Of a DNA stretch of 64,000 nt, positions 35,606 to 44,600 are shown piece by piece (position 1 is the stretch's first letter; every line of letters starts with the position of its first letter). The notes beneath the pieces were generated by a model. That model saw nothing but the letters and a program-made list of their open reading frames with translations. It was not told the DNA's origin and did not search any database. Source of the DNA: Aldehydirespirator sp965116865 (GTDB lineage: Bacteria > Actinomycetota > Acidimicrobiia > Acidimicrobiales > Aldehydirespiratoraceae); assembly GCA_965116865.1 (NCBI GenBank), contig OZ220727.1:1550001-1614000 (forward strand), in the 5' to 3' direction. Position numbers and translations under genes: made by a program.

Positions 35606-37581
35606 TGCTCTTCCATCCTTTACGTTTGCTCGTGAGCCTGCTCGCGGCAGCAGTGCTCGCAGCGGGCGCCTTGGCCGCACCCGCTGCAGCCCACCCCCAC
35701 GGCACCAGCGACAAGGAGTTCACCTTCGACGGCGGGGGCTGGGGCCACGGCACCGGCATGAGCCAGTACGGCGCCCTCGGTCGGGCCTATGCGGGTCACA
35801 CCTACGCCCAGATCCTGGAGTTCTACTACCAGGGGACAGAACTGGCGACCGGCCCCGGCCTGGTCCCCGACGACATCGATGTGCGCATCGCCGTTCACAG
35901 CACCACCGTCTTCAGGCCTAGCGGGCTGTTGACGGTAGCCATGGACGGTCGCTTCCTGGACACCACCCTCAACACGCTGACGGTGCGTCGCGGCAACGGC
36001 GGCTGGCACATCAATTCCAGCAACATCGACTGGTGCCGCGGGTTCTGCAGCGGGACCAATCTGACGGTCAGCTTCACAGACGGGCAAGCGGTCCGGGTCT
36101 CCAACACCACCAACGGCGCCCAGCTCTACGCCCACGGTCAGTTCCAGCTGACACCGGCCGCCGGCGGTGTCGCGAACTGCGGCAGCGCCGGCGCCAACCA
36201 GTACTGCCTCGTGGTGGGCGACATGACCATGCAGCAGTACCTCTACGGCCTCGCCGAGGTGCCCAGCGACTGGCCGGCGGAGGCTCTGAAAGCCCAGGCC
36301 GTCGCGGCCCGCAGCTACGCCGCGGCAGTGATCGCGAACCGGGAAGGCTGGCCCTCCCCCTTCGACCTCTACGCGTCGACCCGCGACCAGGAGTACCGCG
36401 CCTGGGACTTCGAGAGCGAGGGCGGCCACCGCGTCTGGAGGAACCAGGTGGACGCGACCGACGACACGGTGCTCGTACACCAGCCGGACGGCCAGGACGA
36501 GCGCGAGCTGGTCGTGGCCTACTACACCTCGTCGAACGGCGGGCACACCGCCGCCAACGAGGAGCCGCGGCGCGACCATGTGCCGTACCTGGTGGCCCAG
36601 CCGGACCCCTTCGACGCCGCCCCCGACGCCGACGGAGAGCCCCAGAACCCCAACCACTCGTGGGAGCGCACCTACACCGCCGGACAGATCCGCCGATGGC
36701 TGGCCGACTACCCCTTCGCCGACCTCGACGTGGGCGAGATCGACGAGATCCGCATCTCCGACCCCGGGCCGTCGGGCCGGATCGACGACGCGCTGGTGAC
36801 CCTGGTGGGAGCGGAACGCACCCTGGAGGTCCGCAACGAGGACGGGGAGCCCTACGGGTACCGCTTCTACTACGCCCTCGTGCGGGGCTGCCGCAACACG
36901 CCCGGCTGCCGGCCGCTGCTGTCCACCAAGCTGGCGCTGCGAGGCGAGCACAGCGGTGAGGACCCATCGGTCTACGCCCCGCCCTTCACCGACGTCAGGC
37001 GGGACGCCCCCTACGCGGAAGCGGTGCAGTGGATGTTCGAGACCGGGATCACGCAGGGCACCACGCCCACATCGTTCTCTCCGGACCGCTCGCTGACCCG
37101 AGCCCAGTTCGCCTCGTTCCTTTGGCGATTCGCGGGCAAACCGCAGTCGGTCGACGGATCGCTGACCTTCGACGACATCGAGCCCGACAGCCATTACGCC
37201 GATGCGATCGGTTGGATGGTCGACCAGGGCGTCACCCTCGGGTGCAGCACGGATCCGGTGCTGTTCTGCCCAGCCCAGGAACTCGACGCCGCCCAGCTGG
37301 CCGCGTTCCTGTGGCGCTTCGCGGGGCGCACCTACAGCAGTCATCCTGTGCCGTTCACCGACATCGGGATAAACGACTACTACCTGGAGGCCGCCCGCTG
37401 GATGGTCGAGCACCGCCTCTGGGTCGGCGAGGACTTCCAGCCGCCCGGCGACCCGGAGCACTTCGAGCCATCCGGACGCGTAACCCGCGCCCGGATGGCC
37501 ACGCTGGTATGGAACCTGGCCGCGGCGGCGGACGCTTTCGACGTCGACATGACGCTGCCGCCGCTGATGCGGGACCCGTGA
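35605..37581 (+). CDS. SpoIID/LytB-domain protein with three C-terminal SLH domains
   Basis: A 658-residue exported protein: signal peptide (LLVSLLAAAVLAAGALAAPAAA), then FDGGGWGHGTGMSQYGALG and MQQYLYGLAEVPSDWPAEALKAQAVAARSYA-type segments of the SpoIID/LytB family, linked in sporulators to peptidoglycan stem-peptide removal or amidase enhancement. NGGHTAANEE is the second conserved part. From about residue 450 three SLH domains follow (PPFTDVRRDAPYAEAVQWM, LTFDDIEPDSHYADAIGWM, VPFTDIGINDYYLEAARWM), each with a TRAQFASFLWRF-like helix. It thus acts at the wall and docks on wall glycan like the giant protein. Start ATG 35605 overlaps the upstream stop. SpoIID activity here is by family only; no sporulation genes are present. 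Confidence 0.9.
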   Translation: MLFHPLRLLVSLLAAAVLAAGALAAPAAAHPHGTSDKEFTFDGGGWGHGTGMSQYGALGRAYAGHTYAQILEFYYQGTELATGPGLVPDDIDVRIAVHSTTVFRPSGLLTVAMDGRFLDTTLNTLTVRRGNGGWHINSSNIDWCRGFCSGTNLTVSFTDGQAVRVSNTTNGAQLYAHGQFQLTPAAGGVANCGSAGANQYCLVVGDMTMQQYLYGLAEVPSDWPAEALKAQAVAARSYAAAVIANREGWPSPFDLYASTRDQEYRAWDFESEGGHRVWRNQVDATDDTVLVHQPDGQDERELVVAYYTSSNGGHTAANEEPRRDHVPYLVAQPDPFDAAPDADGEPQNPNHSWERTYTAGQIRRWLADYPFADLDVGEIDEIRISDPGPSGRIDDALVTLVGAERTLEVRNEDGEPYGYRFYYALVRGCRNTPGCRPLLSTKLALRGEHSGEDPSVYAPPFTDVRRDAPYAEAVQWMFETGITQGTTPTSFSPDRSLTRAQFASFLWRFAGKPQSVDGSLTFDDIEPDSHYADAIGWMVDQGVTLGCSTDPVLFCPAQELDAAQLAAFLWRFAGRTYSSHPVPFTDIGINDYYLEAARWMVEHRLWVGEDFQPPGDPEHFEPSGRVTRARMATLVWNLAAAADAFDVDMTLPPLMRDP

Positions 37582-37700
37582 CGACCAGAACCCAGAACCG
37601 AGACTACTCGATGGCCCCCGCTCCCGTCGTGCTCGATCCTGTTCGCAGCGACCTGAGGGCGACTCGGCCACGGCCTCGCTGAGCACGCCGCGAGATCCCC

Positions 37701-39029
37701 ATGAGCTTCCGCCTGCCCGCTCGGCTGCTTCGACGGCTCGGGTTCCGCTGGCTGTACCTGATCGACGCGGCGACGCTCCTCGGGCTCATGGCCGCGATCA
37801 CCACGGCACGCTTCGGGCTCGACTGGCCGACCTACCCGCGGTCGCACTATGCGGCCGGCTTCGCGGCAGCGACCGGCCTGCACATAGCCGTCTACTACTT
37901 CGGCGGGCTCTACGAGTACGAGCAGCGACTCGGCAGGCCGCCCTGGCTGCCGCGGGCCACCATGCTCACGCTGCTGGCGGTCGGGGCCGACGCAACCGTG
38001 AGCCTGCTCAGCGGCCGCTACCTGATGCCCCGCGCCAACCTCGTGATCCTTGCAGCAGCTGCGAGCCTGGTCGTGGCGTCGAACCGCCGGCTGGCCCGGC
38101 GAGTGAGGATGCGCCGCTTCGGGCATCCCCGCGTGCTGCTGGTGGGAGACGCCGCCGAGACTGAGTCGGCCCGGCGCCATCTGGCCGAGGCGGAGCCCGC
38201 GACGGAGATAGCCGGCGAGGCCGTCGCCGTCGCCGACCTCGCCGCGGAAGTGGACCGGACCGGCGCCACGGACCTGCTGCTGCTGTCGAGCGAACCGCTG
38301 GACACGATCTACCCCGAGCCGCTGGCCGCTCTCGAGGGCCGTCAAGTCGGCGTGTACCGGCGGATCGCGCCCTCCGACACCCTGATGGGGCTCCAGCGAA
38401 TCCGCCAGATCGGCGGGATGCCCTTCGTGGCGCTGCGGGCCCATGCCCTGCCCGCGTGCCGGCTGCGGCTCAAGCGCCTGCTCGACCTCGTGTACCTGGT
38501 GGCACTGGCACCGTTCGCGGTGCCTTTGGCGCTCGCGGTCGCTCTCTACGCGCGTGTCAAGGCCGGGCGGGGGGTGCTGTATCGCCAGGAACGGGTGGGC
38601 ATGGAGGGCCGGACCTTCGTGATGATCAAGTTCCGGACCATGTCGCACGGCGCGGAGCAGTCGGGGCCGGCGCTGGCACTGTCCGACGATCCCCGGGTGG
38701 TGGCGGGCATGGCCTGGCTCCGCCGCGCCCGGCTCGACGAGCTGCCCCAACTCTGGAACGTCCTGAAAGGCGACATGTCGCTGGTCGGGCCCCGGGCGGA
38801 GCGGCCCGAGCCGGTGGCCCGGCTCGAGCAGCAGATCGCCGGGTACGGCCGGCGCCACGACATACCTCCGGGCATCACCGGCCTGGCCCAGACACAGGGC
38901 CACTACCAGACCGAGGCGGCCTACAAACTGGGCCACGACCTCCAGTACGTCGTCAACTGGTCGCCGCTGCTGGACTGGGCGATCATGGCGAGGAGCCTCC
39001 TCGTGATGGCCAGCGGATCGGGCCGGTGA
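37701..39029 (+). CDS. Initiating sugar phosphotransferase (polyisoprenyl-phosphate glycosyl-1-phosphate transferase)
   Basis: A 442-residue membrane protein that probably puts the first sugar-1-phosphate on undecaprenyl phosphate. The N-terminal half has about four membrane spans and a Rossmann-like cytosolic part (GHPRVLLVGDAAETESARRHL). The C-terminal catalytic part starts at about 255 (RLKRLLDLVYLVALAPFAVPLALAVAL), then LYRQERVGMEGRTFVMIKFRTM, the Asp-containing LRRARLDELPQLWNVLKGD and MSLVGPRAERPE, as in WbaP/WcaJ-type enzymes. GITGLAQTQGHYQT marks the family end. It stands 119 bp after the SpoIID gene and overlaps the next GT by four bases (GTGA). The sugar is unknown. No clear Shine-Dalgarno or TANNNT precedes ATG 37701, so the start is the least certain part. 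Confidence 0.92.
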   Translation: MSFRLPARLLRRLGFRWLYLIDAATLLGLMAAITTARFGLDWPTYPRSHYAAGFAAATGLHIAVYYFGGLYEYEQRLGRPPWLPRATMLTLLAVGADATVSLLSGRYLMPRANLVILAAAASLVVASNRRLARRVRMRRFGHPRVLLVGDAAETESARRHLAEAEPATEIAGEAVAVADLAAEVDRTGATDLLLLSSEPLDTIYPEPLAALEGRQVGVYRRIAPSDTLMGLQRIRQIGGMPFVALRAHALPACRLRLKRLLDLVYLVALAPFAVPLALAVALYARVKAGRGVLYRQERVGMEGRTFVMIKFRTMSHGAEQSGPALALSDDPRVVAGMAWLRRARLDELPQLWNVLKGDMSLVGPRAERPEPVARLEQQIAGYGRRHDIPPGITGLAQTQGHYQTEAAYKLGHDLQYVVNWSPLLDWAIMARSLLVMASGSGR

Positions 39030-40048
39030 GCGGCCCCGAAGCCACCCGCGACCGCCTGCCCCGCGTCTCGGTCGTGGTCCCCGCCAAGGACTGCGCCTCG
39101 CTGATAGGCGAGTGCCTGGCGGCCGTCGAGTCCCAGACCTACCCCGGGCCGATCGACGTGACGGTGGCGGTGGCGCCCAGCCGCGACGGCACCGAGCCGG
39201 CGCTGGCCGAAACCCGGATCGGGCTTCCCCTGCTCGTCGTCGACAACCCGGCGGGCACCGCAGCCGCAGGCCTCAACGTCGCTGTGGCCGCATCCCAGGG
39301 CCCGATCGTGGCCCGGGTGGACGCCCAGGCGCGGATCCCGCCCGACTACATAGAGCGGGCCGTGTCCACGCTGGATCGAACCGGCGCGGCCAACGTCGGC
39401 GGCATTCAGCGGCCCATCGGCGCTACCGACCCGCAGGGGGCGATAGCGGCAGCGATGGCGTCCCCCTTCGGCGGCGGCCCGGCCGCATTCCGCCGAGGTC
39501 TGCGCTCCGGCCCAGCAGACACGGTCTACCTGGGAGTCTTCTGCCGCGACGCGCTCGTGGAGGCCGGAGGTTTCGACGAGACGCTCCGACGCAACCAGGA
39601 CTACGAACTCAACTGGCGCCTCCGCAGGCAGGGCCGAACCGTGTGGCTCGACTCCAGCCTCGTGGTCGACTACGTCCCCCGAGCCGACTATTCGGGGCTC
39701 GCCCGCCAGTACTTCTCCTACGGCGCCTGGAAACGCGCCATGCTGATACGGCATCCGAGGTCGCTGCGCCTCCGACAGGCAGCCGCTCCCGCGCTGGTCG
39801 CCGGCCTCGCGGCCTCCGCCGCCGAACTGGCCCGGGGGCGCCCTAGGGGCGCGGCCGTGCCGGCGCTCTACACGGCTGCGTGCGCTGCGGCCGCATTCCG
39901 GCTGGGCGACTCCCTGCCCGCCCTACGGGACCGGATCCGGGCGGCCGCAGCCTTCGCGGTGATGCACATCGCCTGGGGCGCGGGCTTCTTCGCGGGGCCG
40001 ACCCGCCGCGCCCCCGCCGCTCAGCGCGGGCCTGCAGACGCGAGATAG
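39026..40048 (+). CDS. Family 2 glycosyltransferase (ExoA-like)
   Basis: A 340-residue GT-A enzyme likely to add the second sugar of the glycan. It starts RVSVVVPAKDCASLIGECLAAVESQTYP, with AVAPSRDGT and LNVAVAASQGPIVARVDAQARIPP, where VDA replaces the usual DxD, as in succinoglycan ExoA-type proteins. GFDETLRRNQDYELNWRLRRQGRTVW is the acceptor-side helix. Two or three hydrophobic segments near the end (PALVAGLAASAAELARG, LYTAACAAAAFRLG, AFAVMHIAWGAGFFAG) would hold it at the membrane. The GTG start overlaps the sugar phosphotransferase stop, so they are one transcript. Its 3' end overlaps the convergent ABC ATPase gene by 28 bp. Confidence 0.88.
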   Translation: MSGPEATRDRLPRVSVVVPAKDCASLIGECLAAVESQTYPGPIDVTVAVAPSRDGTEPALAETRIGLPLLVVDNPAGTAAAGLNVAVAASQGPIVARVDAQARIPPDYIERAVSTLDRTGAANVGGIQRPIGATDPQGAIAAAMASPFGGGPAAFRRGLRSGPADTVYLGVFCRDALVEAGGFDETLRRNQDYELNWRLRRQGRTVWLDSSLVVDYVPRADYSGLARQYFSYGAWKRAMLIRHPRSLRLRQAAAPALVAGLAASAAELARGRPRGAAVPALYTAACAAAAFRLGDSLPALRDRIRAAAAFAVMHIAWGAGFFAGPTRRAPAAQRGPADAR

Positions 40049-40770
40049 GCAGCCACCACCTCGCCGGGGTCGCCGACCGCTCGGACCGCACCGTCGTCGA
40101 GCCACGCGACCCGGTCGCAGTGGCGGTCTATCTCCGACATGACGTGGGTCACGAGCACCACCGATCCCGCCGCGGACCTGATCTCGCGGATGCGTTCGGC
40201 GCTGCGCCTGCGGAAGTCCTCGTCGCCGACGGACAGCGCCTCGTCGATCAGCAGTATCTCAGGGATCCGGGCCGTCGCGATAGCGAAGTGGAGCCGAGCC
40301 CGCATTCCCGACGAATAGGTGCGCATCGGGCGGTTGATGGCGTCCCGAAGTCCCGAGAACTCGATGATCTCGTCGGCGCGGCCCTCGATCTCCGACCTGG
40401 TGAAACCTAGGGCCAGCCCGCCGATCAAGATGTTGCGACGACCCGACAAGGCAGGTCGCAGCGCGGAGGACACTCCGAGAAGCGACGGCCTGGAGCGTCC
40501 GAGGATGGCACCCGACTCCAAGGGAAGCAGTCCGGTCATCGCCGACATGAGCGTGGTCTTGCCGGAGCCGTTGGCGCCGATCAGTCCCAGAGTCTCGGAC
40601 TCGTACAGGTCGAGGCTCACTCCTCTCAGAGCACGGATCGTGCGATGGCGGCGGCGGGACCGTCCCTGGGAGAACAGCTGCTTCAGCCCGACAGCCGGAT
40701 CGTCGTACACGCGGTAGTACACGTGGGCGTCGCTGACACGCACCGTCACGGCCCGACCCACCGCTGTCAC
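40021..40770 (-). CDS. ABC transporter ATP-binding protein of polysaccharide export (Wzt-type)
   Basis: A 249-residue ATPase that powers glycan export with the permease at 40767-41594. Walker A GANGSGKTT is at 65-73, signature YSSGMRARL at 152-160, Walker B ILLIDEAL at 172-179 and the switch His near 209 (VTHVMSE). The N-terminal VYYRVYDDPAVGLKQLF and the RRRHRTIRALRGVSLDL opening are typical of Wzt/TagH proteins. There is no C-terminal carbohydrate-binding domain, so export is probably not tied to a recognised chain-end cap. GTG 40770 overlaps the permease stop (GTGA), giving strict coupling; longer readings are shadows. The 3' ends of this gene and the plus-strand GT overlap. Confidence 0.92.
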   Translation of the reverse strand: MTAVGRAVTVRVSDAHVYYRVYDDPAVGLKQLFSQGRSRRRHRTIRALRGVSLDLYESETLGLIGANGSGKTTLMSAMTGLLPLESGAILGRSRPSLLGVSSALRPALSGRRNILIGGLALGFTRSEIEGRADEIIEFSGLRDAINRPMRTYSSGMRARLHFAIATARIPEILLIDEALSVGDEDFRRRSAERIREIRSAAGSVVLVTHVMSEIDRHCDRVAWLDDGAVRAVGDPGEVVAAYLASAGPR

Positions 40771-41594
40771 CCTCCCAGCCGCTGCTCGGACCGGCGGAAA
40801 GCCGCGAACCCGGCAATCGGCATGGCCGCGCTCCACGCCAGCAGCCCGATCACGACAGACAAGGCGGCAGGCTCTCCCACCAGGCACCAGCGAGCGCACG
40901 TGATCACGTCATAGAGGGGATTGAGCGCGAAGGCCGCCCTCCAGACGCCTCCGTCCACGAACGCCTCGACGCTGAAGATCACACCGGACGCGTAGAACAG
41001 CAGTCTGAACACGTGAGGCAGGAGCTGGCGCAGATCCTGGACCGACGCCCCGACGCGTGCCACGAGCAGAGCCGTGCCGAGGTTGAACAGGAACTGAGCG
41101 ACGAGCACCGCCGGCAGCGCCAGCCATCGCAGTGACGGGCGCTCGCCGGTGGCGACGACCGCGACAACCGCCAGCACGATCGCTGGCAGGAAGGCGGCTG
41201 TCTGGCCGTTCAGGGTCGCAACGGGCAGCAGGACGCGCGGGAACTGCACCGATCTGATCAGGCCCAGGTTGCGGGTGATGCACACGGCCGCGTCCTGCAC
41301 CACGCGCTGGGTCAGGTGGAACAGGACCACCCCCACGATCAGGAACCCCAGGAAGTTGTCCACCCCGCGACTGGTATCGATGACCACTCCGAAGATCAGG
41401 AAGTAGACGCCGACGAGAAGGGCCGGGTTGGCGAGGTGCCACAGCTGGCCCAAAGCGGTGCCCATGTTCTGCGCCCGCAGGTCCTGGGCCGGAACCAGGA
41501 TGGCGAACTCCCGCCTGCGCCACGCCTCCCGCAGGTAGGCGGCCGACGAAGGGGGCTGCGTGAGGTCGTGCAGGTGCTGGTCCCGGTCGCTCAC
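40767..41594 (-). CDS. ABC-2 type polysaccharide export permease (Wzm-type)
   Basis: A 275-residue membrane protein with about six spans (NPALLVGVYFLIFGVVI, NFLGFLIVGVVLFHL, LPAIVLAVVAVVATG, LALPAVLVAQFLFNLG, LLFYASGVIFSVEAF, LSVVIGLLAWSAAMPIAGF). The cytosolic start has LREAWRRREFAILVPAQDLRAQ, the coupling-helix-like part of TagG/RfbA family permeases. It forms the channel for the ATPase encoded by the overlapping downstream gene. GTG 41594 lies 7 nt from a palindromic -10 shared with the divergent polymerase fusion, implying a leaderless message. The presence of both this transporter and a MOP flippase at 50159-51433 suggests two export routes or glycans. Confidence 0.92.
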   Translation of the reverse strand: MSDRDQHLHDLTQPPSSAAYLREAWRRREFAILVPAQDLRAQNMGTALGQLWHLANPALLVGVYFLIFGVVIDTSRGVDNFLGFLIVGVVLFHLTQRVVQDAAVCITRNLGLIRSVQFPRVLLPVATLNGQTAAFLPAIVLAVVAVVATGERPSLRWLALPAVLVAQFLFNLGTALLVARVGASVQDLRQLLPHVFRLLFYASGVIFSVEAFVDGGVWRAAFALNPLYDVITCARWCLVGEPAALSVVIGLLAWSAAMPIAGFAAFRRSEQRLGG

Positions 41595-41601
41595 CGCGAC
41601 A

Positions 41602-41611
41602 ATCCTAGGAT
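41602..41611. promoter_or_regulatory. Palindromic bidirectional -10 element (ATCCTAGGAT)
   Basis: The 24-bp gap between two divergent starts contains the perfect palindrome ATCCTAGGAT. On each strand it reads TAGGAT, a TANNNT -10, and exactly 7 nt separate it from the A of ATG 41619 on one side and the G of GTG 41594 on the other. Both mRNAs should therefore start at, or within a base of, the start codon. Confidence 0.7.
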
Positions 41612-41618
41612 CAGCACG

Positions 41619-44600
41619 ATGGCTGCGACCCTCGCCTCGCCGGAGTCCGCCGACTCCGGTCTGCAGAATGCCGGCGAAGGCTCTCTTACGGCAAGGACGG
41701 CCAGGGTTGCCGCCGCTGCCGCGGCGCTGCTCGTGCTGACCAACGGGCCGGTGCTGCTGTTCTCGAAGAGCGTGCTGGACCGAACCGGCCGGTGGGAGGA
41801 CGCCGCGGTGTGGCCGTGGCTGCTCGCAGCGGCAGCGTGCGGCGGGGCGCTGGCCGCATGGGACCTGCCGGGAGCGCGGCGCCGGCGTCTCGGGGCCGCC
41901 GAGCGGATCGCCGCGGCCGCGGCAGGCTGGTTCGCTCTGGCCGCGGTCGCCTCCTCGCTATGGAGCGTCGACCCGACCGCCACCGCATGGCGCTCGTCCA
42001 TCTATGCGGGCATGGCCCTGCTGGCGTGGGCCGTCGCCCGCTTCGACGTCGGCGACACGGCGATGACGATCGCCCTGGTGGCGGCATCGGCGGTCGGCGC
42101 AAGCCTGCTGCTGATCGCGCTCAGACCTGATCTCGGTCTCGATCAGCACGGCTACTGGAAGGGGGTGTACACCAACCGCAACTCCCTGGCGCCGCTGGCC
42201 GCCGTCGGTGTGCTGGCCGGGGTGCGCTTCGTTGTGGCGCCCGGCCGTGCCCGGCGCGTCGCGGCATCGCTCCTCGTCGTCGGATCGGCGACAGGCTTGG
42301 CAGGCGCGGGCAGTCGCACCGCGTGGGTGGCGCTCGGGACTGCGGTCGCCGTGTCCGTCGTTCCCCCGGCGTGCTGGTGGCTGGGGCGACGATGGGACCG
42401 CCGCCGCGCCGCATGGGCCTGCGGGGCGGCGGTCTGCGCCGGCGCGGCCGCTGCCGCGGGCGGCCTCGCCGCGATCTGGAACGAGCCCACACTCCAGCAG
42501 AGGCGGACCATCTGGGGCCTGGTGTGGGACCGGATACTGGATCGTCCTCTGGTCGGCCACGGGTTCTTCACGTTCTGGGACATCGAGGAGCTGACCCAGC
42601 ATGTGCTGCTGCGACGGGGCAGCGCCCACAACAGCCTGGTCGAGGTTGGCCTCGGACTGGGCCTGCTCGGCGCGGTCCCGTTCGTCGCGATTCTGGTGCT
42701 GGCCGCCCGCAACACCGGTCTGGCGCTGTGGCGGCGCCCGGGGGCGGACACTTGGATGCAGGCCGCGCTCGTAGCCTTGCTTCTGGTGGAGAACGTGACG
42801 GAGAGCTTCGTGCTGTGGTTCTCCTACAGCTGGGTGCTGCTCATGGCTGCCGCGCTCAGGCCGGCGCCCGACGCAGCGACGACGCCCCTCTCCGCATCCG
42901 CCCTGCCCGGACCGCTCCCAGGACGGACCGCCCGTCAACCCGGCGCGGAGACGCCGCCCCCCTTCGCGCCGACCCAGCCGGAAGGCGGCGACAGAACCGG
43001 GAACGACCCGGCCGACAACATCGGGAACGACCCGGCCGACAACATCGGGAACGACCCGGCCGAGCCCGAGCTGCCCGGAGGACCGCCGCGTCCGGGCGCC
43101 GTCCGGGCCGTCAGGCGCCTGCGGTCGGGATGGACAGGCGCAGTCCTGATGGCGCTGGTCGTCCTGGCGCTGTGGCTGCCCGATGCGAGCCTGCCCCTCG
43201 GCAACAGCGACGACGGACGGATCCTGGCATTCACAGCCTTGAAGGCACGCAACTTCTGGGATTTGGGGCCCACCGGGTCGGATTGGGGGGCGCGTGTCGA
43301 TCCGTTCGTAAGGGACTCCTTCGATGCAGTCCCCCGATCGGATCCGCCGGTCGAGGCGGTCACCTACGCCCACCATCCCCCGCTCAAGGACTGGCTCGCG
43401 ATCGGGTCCACCGGTCTGCTGGGCGAGAGCCTGGCAGCGCTGCGCCTGCCGGCGTTCATCATGGGAGCGTCCACCGTGCTCTTCATGGCGTCGCTGCTGC
43501 GGGCTTGCGGCCTCCGCTGGGGGCCGGTGCTGCTGTCGCTGGGCGCCATGGCATGCACGGGGTTCTTCTATGTGTACGGGCGCCTCGGAGTCGGCTTCTC
43601 GCTCCTGGTTGCCTGCACTGCGGCGGTGGCGTGGCTGCGCCGCACCGAACGGCCGTCCCGCTGGGCGCTCGCGGGCGCGGGCGCCTTGGCCGGGCTCACC
43701 GCGATGCAGTCCTGGATCGGCCTGGCTGCGATCGGTCCGCTGGCGGCTTGGCTCTTCGTGAGCCGCTCGGAGGCCGGGCAGACAGACGAGCGAATCCGCC
43801 ACCAACGGGCGGGGCCGTGGCCCGAGCGGCCTGTGAGCACAACGAGCAAGAGCGATAATGGCAGCGCTGCGACACCAAGGACTCCCACCTATTCGCGCGC
43901 GCTCTTGCGTCGGACCCGTCCCGCGGCGGCGGAGCCGGCGGACAGCCCGATCCAGCCCGACGCGGAGAGGCTCCGGACCGAACGGCCGGCGCGCGCAGCG
44001 AACGAGAGCGGGAGCGGCGCCGATGCGGCACGTTCGGCTCCGGACGATGCAGGGACGCTCCCAGCGCGCCTGCCGCCGCCCCGGGGGTGGAGGGCCCGCG
44101 GCTGGTCGCCGTCGTTGACCGCTCTCGTAGTGGGAGCTGCCGCGGGTGCGGCGGTCACCGCGGCATGGATGCTCGCCGCGAGCGGCCTCCCGGAGCTCGT
44201 CGACCGGTTCGCCTTCCGCTTCGGCAACGACGTGGCGACGGCCTCCGAGCAGCACCGCTTCACCTTCGGCGAGTTCCTTTCGCGGCAGTGGAGCTTCGCC
44301 TCCGAGGAGCTGCTGGTGCCTCCGTGGCTGCGGGTCCTGCTGGTGCCCGCCCTCGTCGCGGGACTGGTCGACAAGCGCACGCGGGTGTGCGTCGCGATCG
44401 CCCTCGCGCCGGCGGCCGCGCTGACCTTCGGCCTCCAGCAGGGAGCATGGATCCACCGCCTGTGGAACTTCCCGTGGCTGGCGCCGACGACCATCGGGCT
44501 GGCCGCCCTCCTCGACGCCGCGCGCCGGGCAGTGCCGGAGCGTCTCCGCACCGCCGCCGCGGCCGCGGGCGGCGTCGCGCTCGCGGCCACGTTGCTGGCG

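Noticed and set aside
35620..37686. Minus-strand frame of 688 codons opposite the SpoIID-SLH gene
   Set aside because: Shadow reading with no motif; the plus frame has signal peptide, SpoIID and SLH domains.
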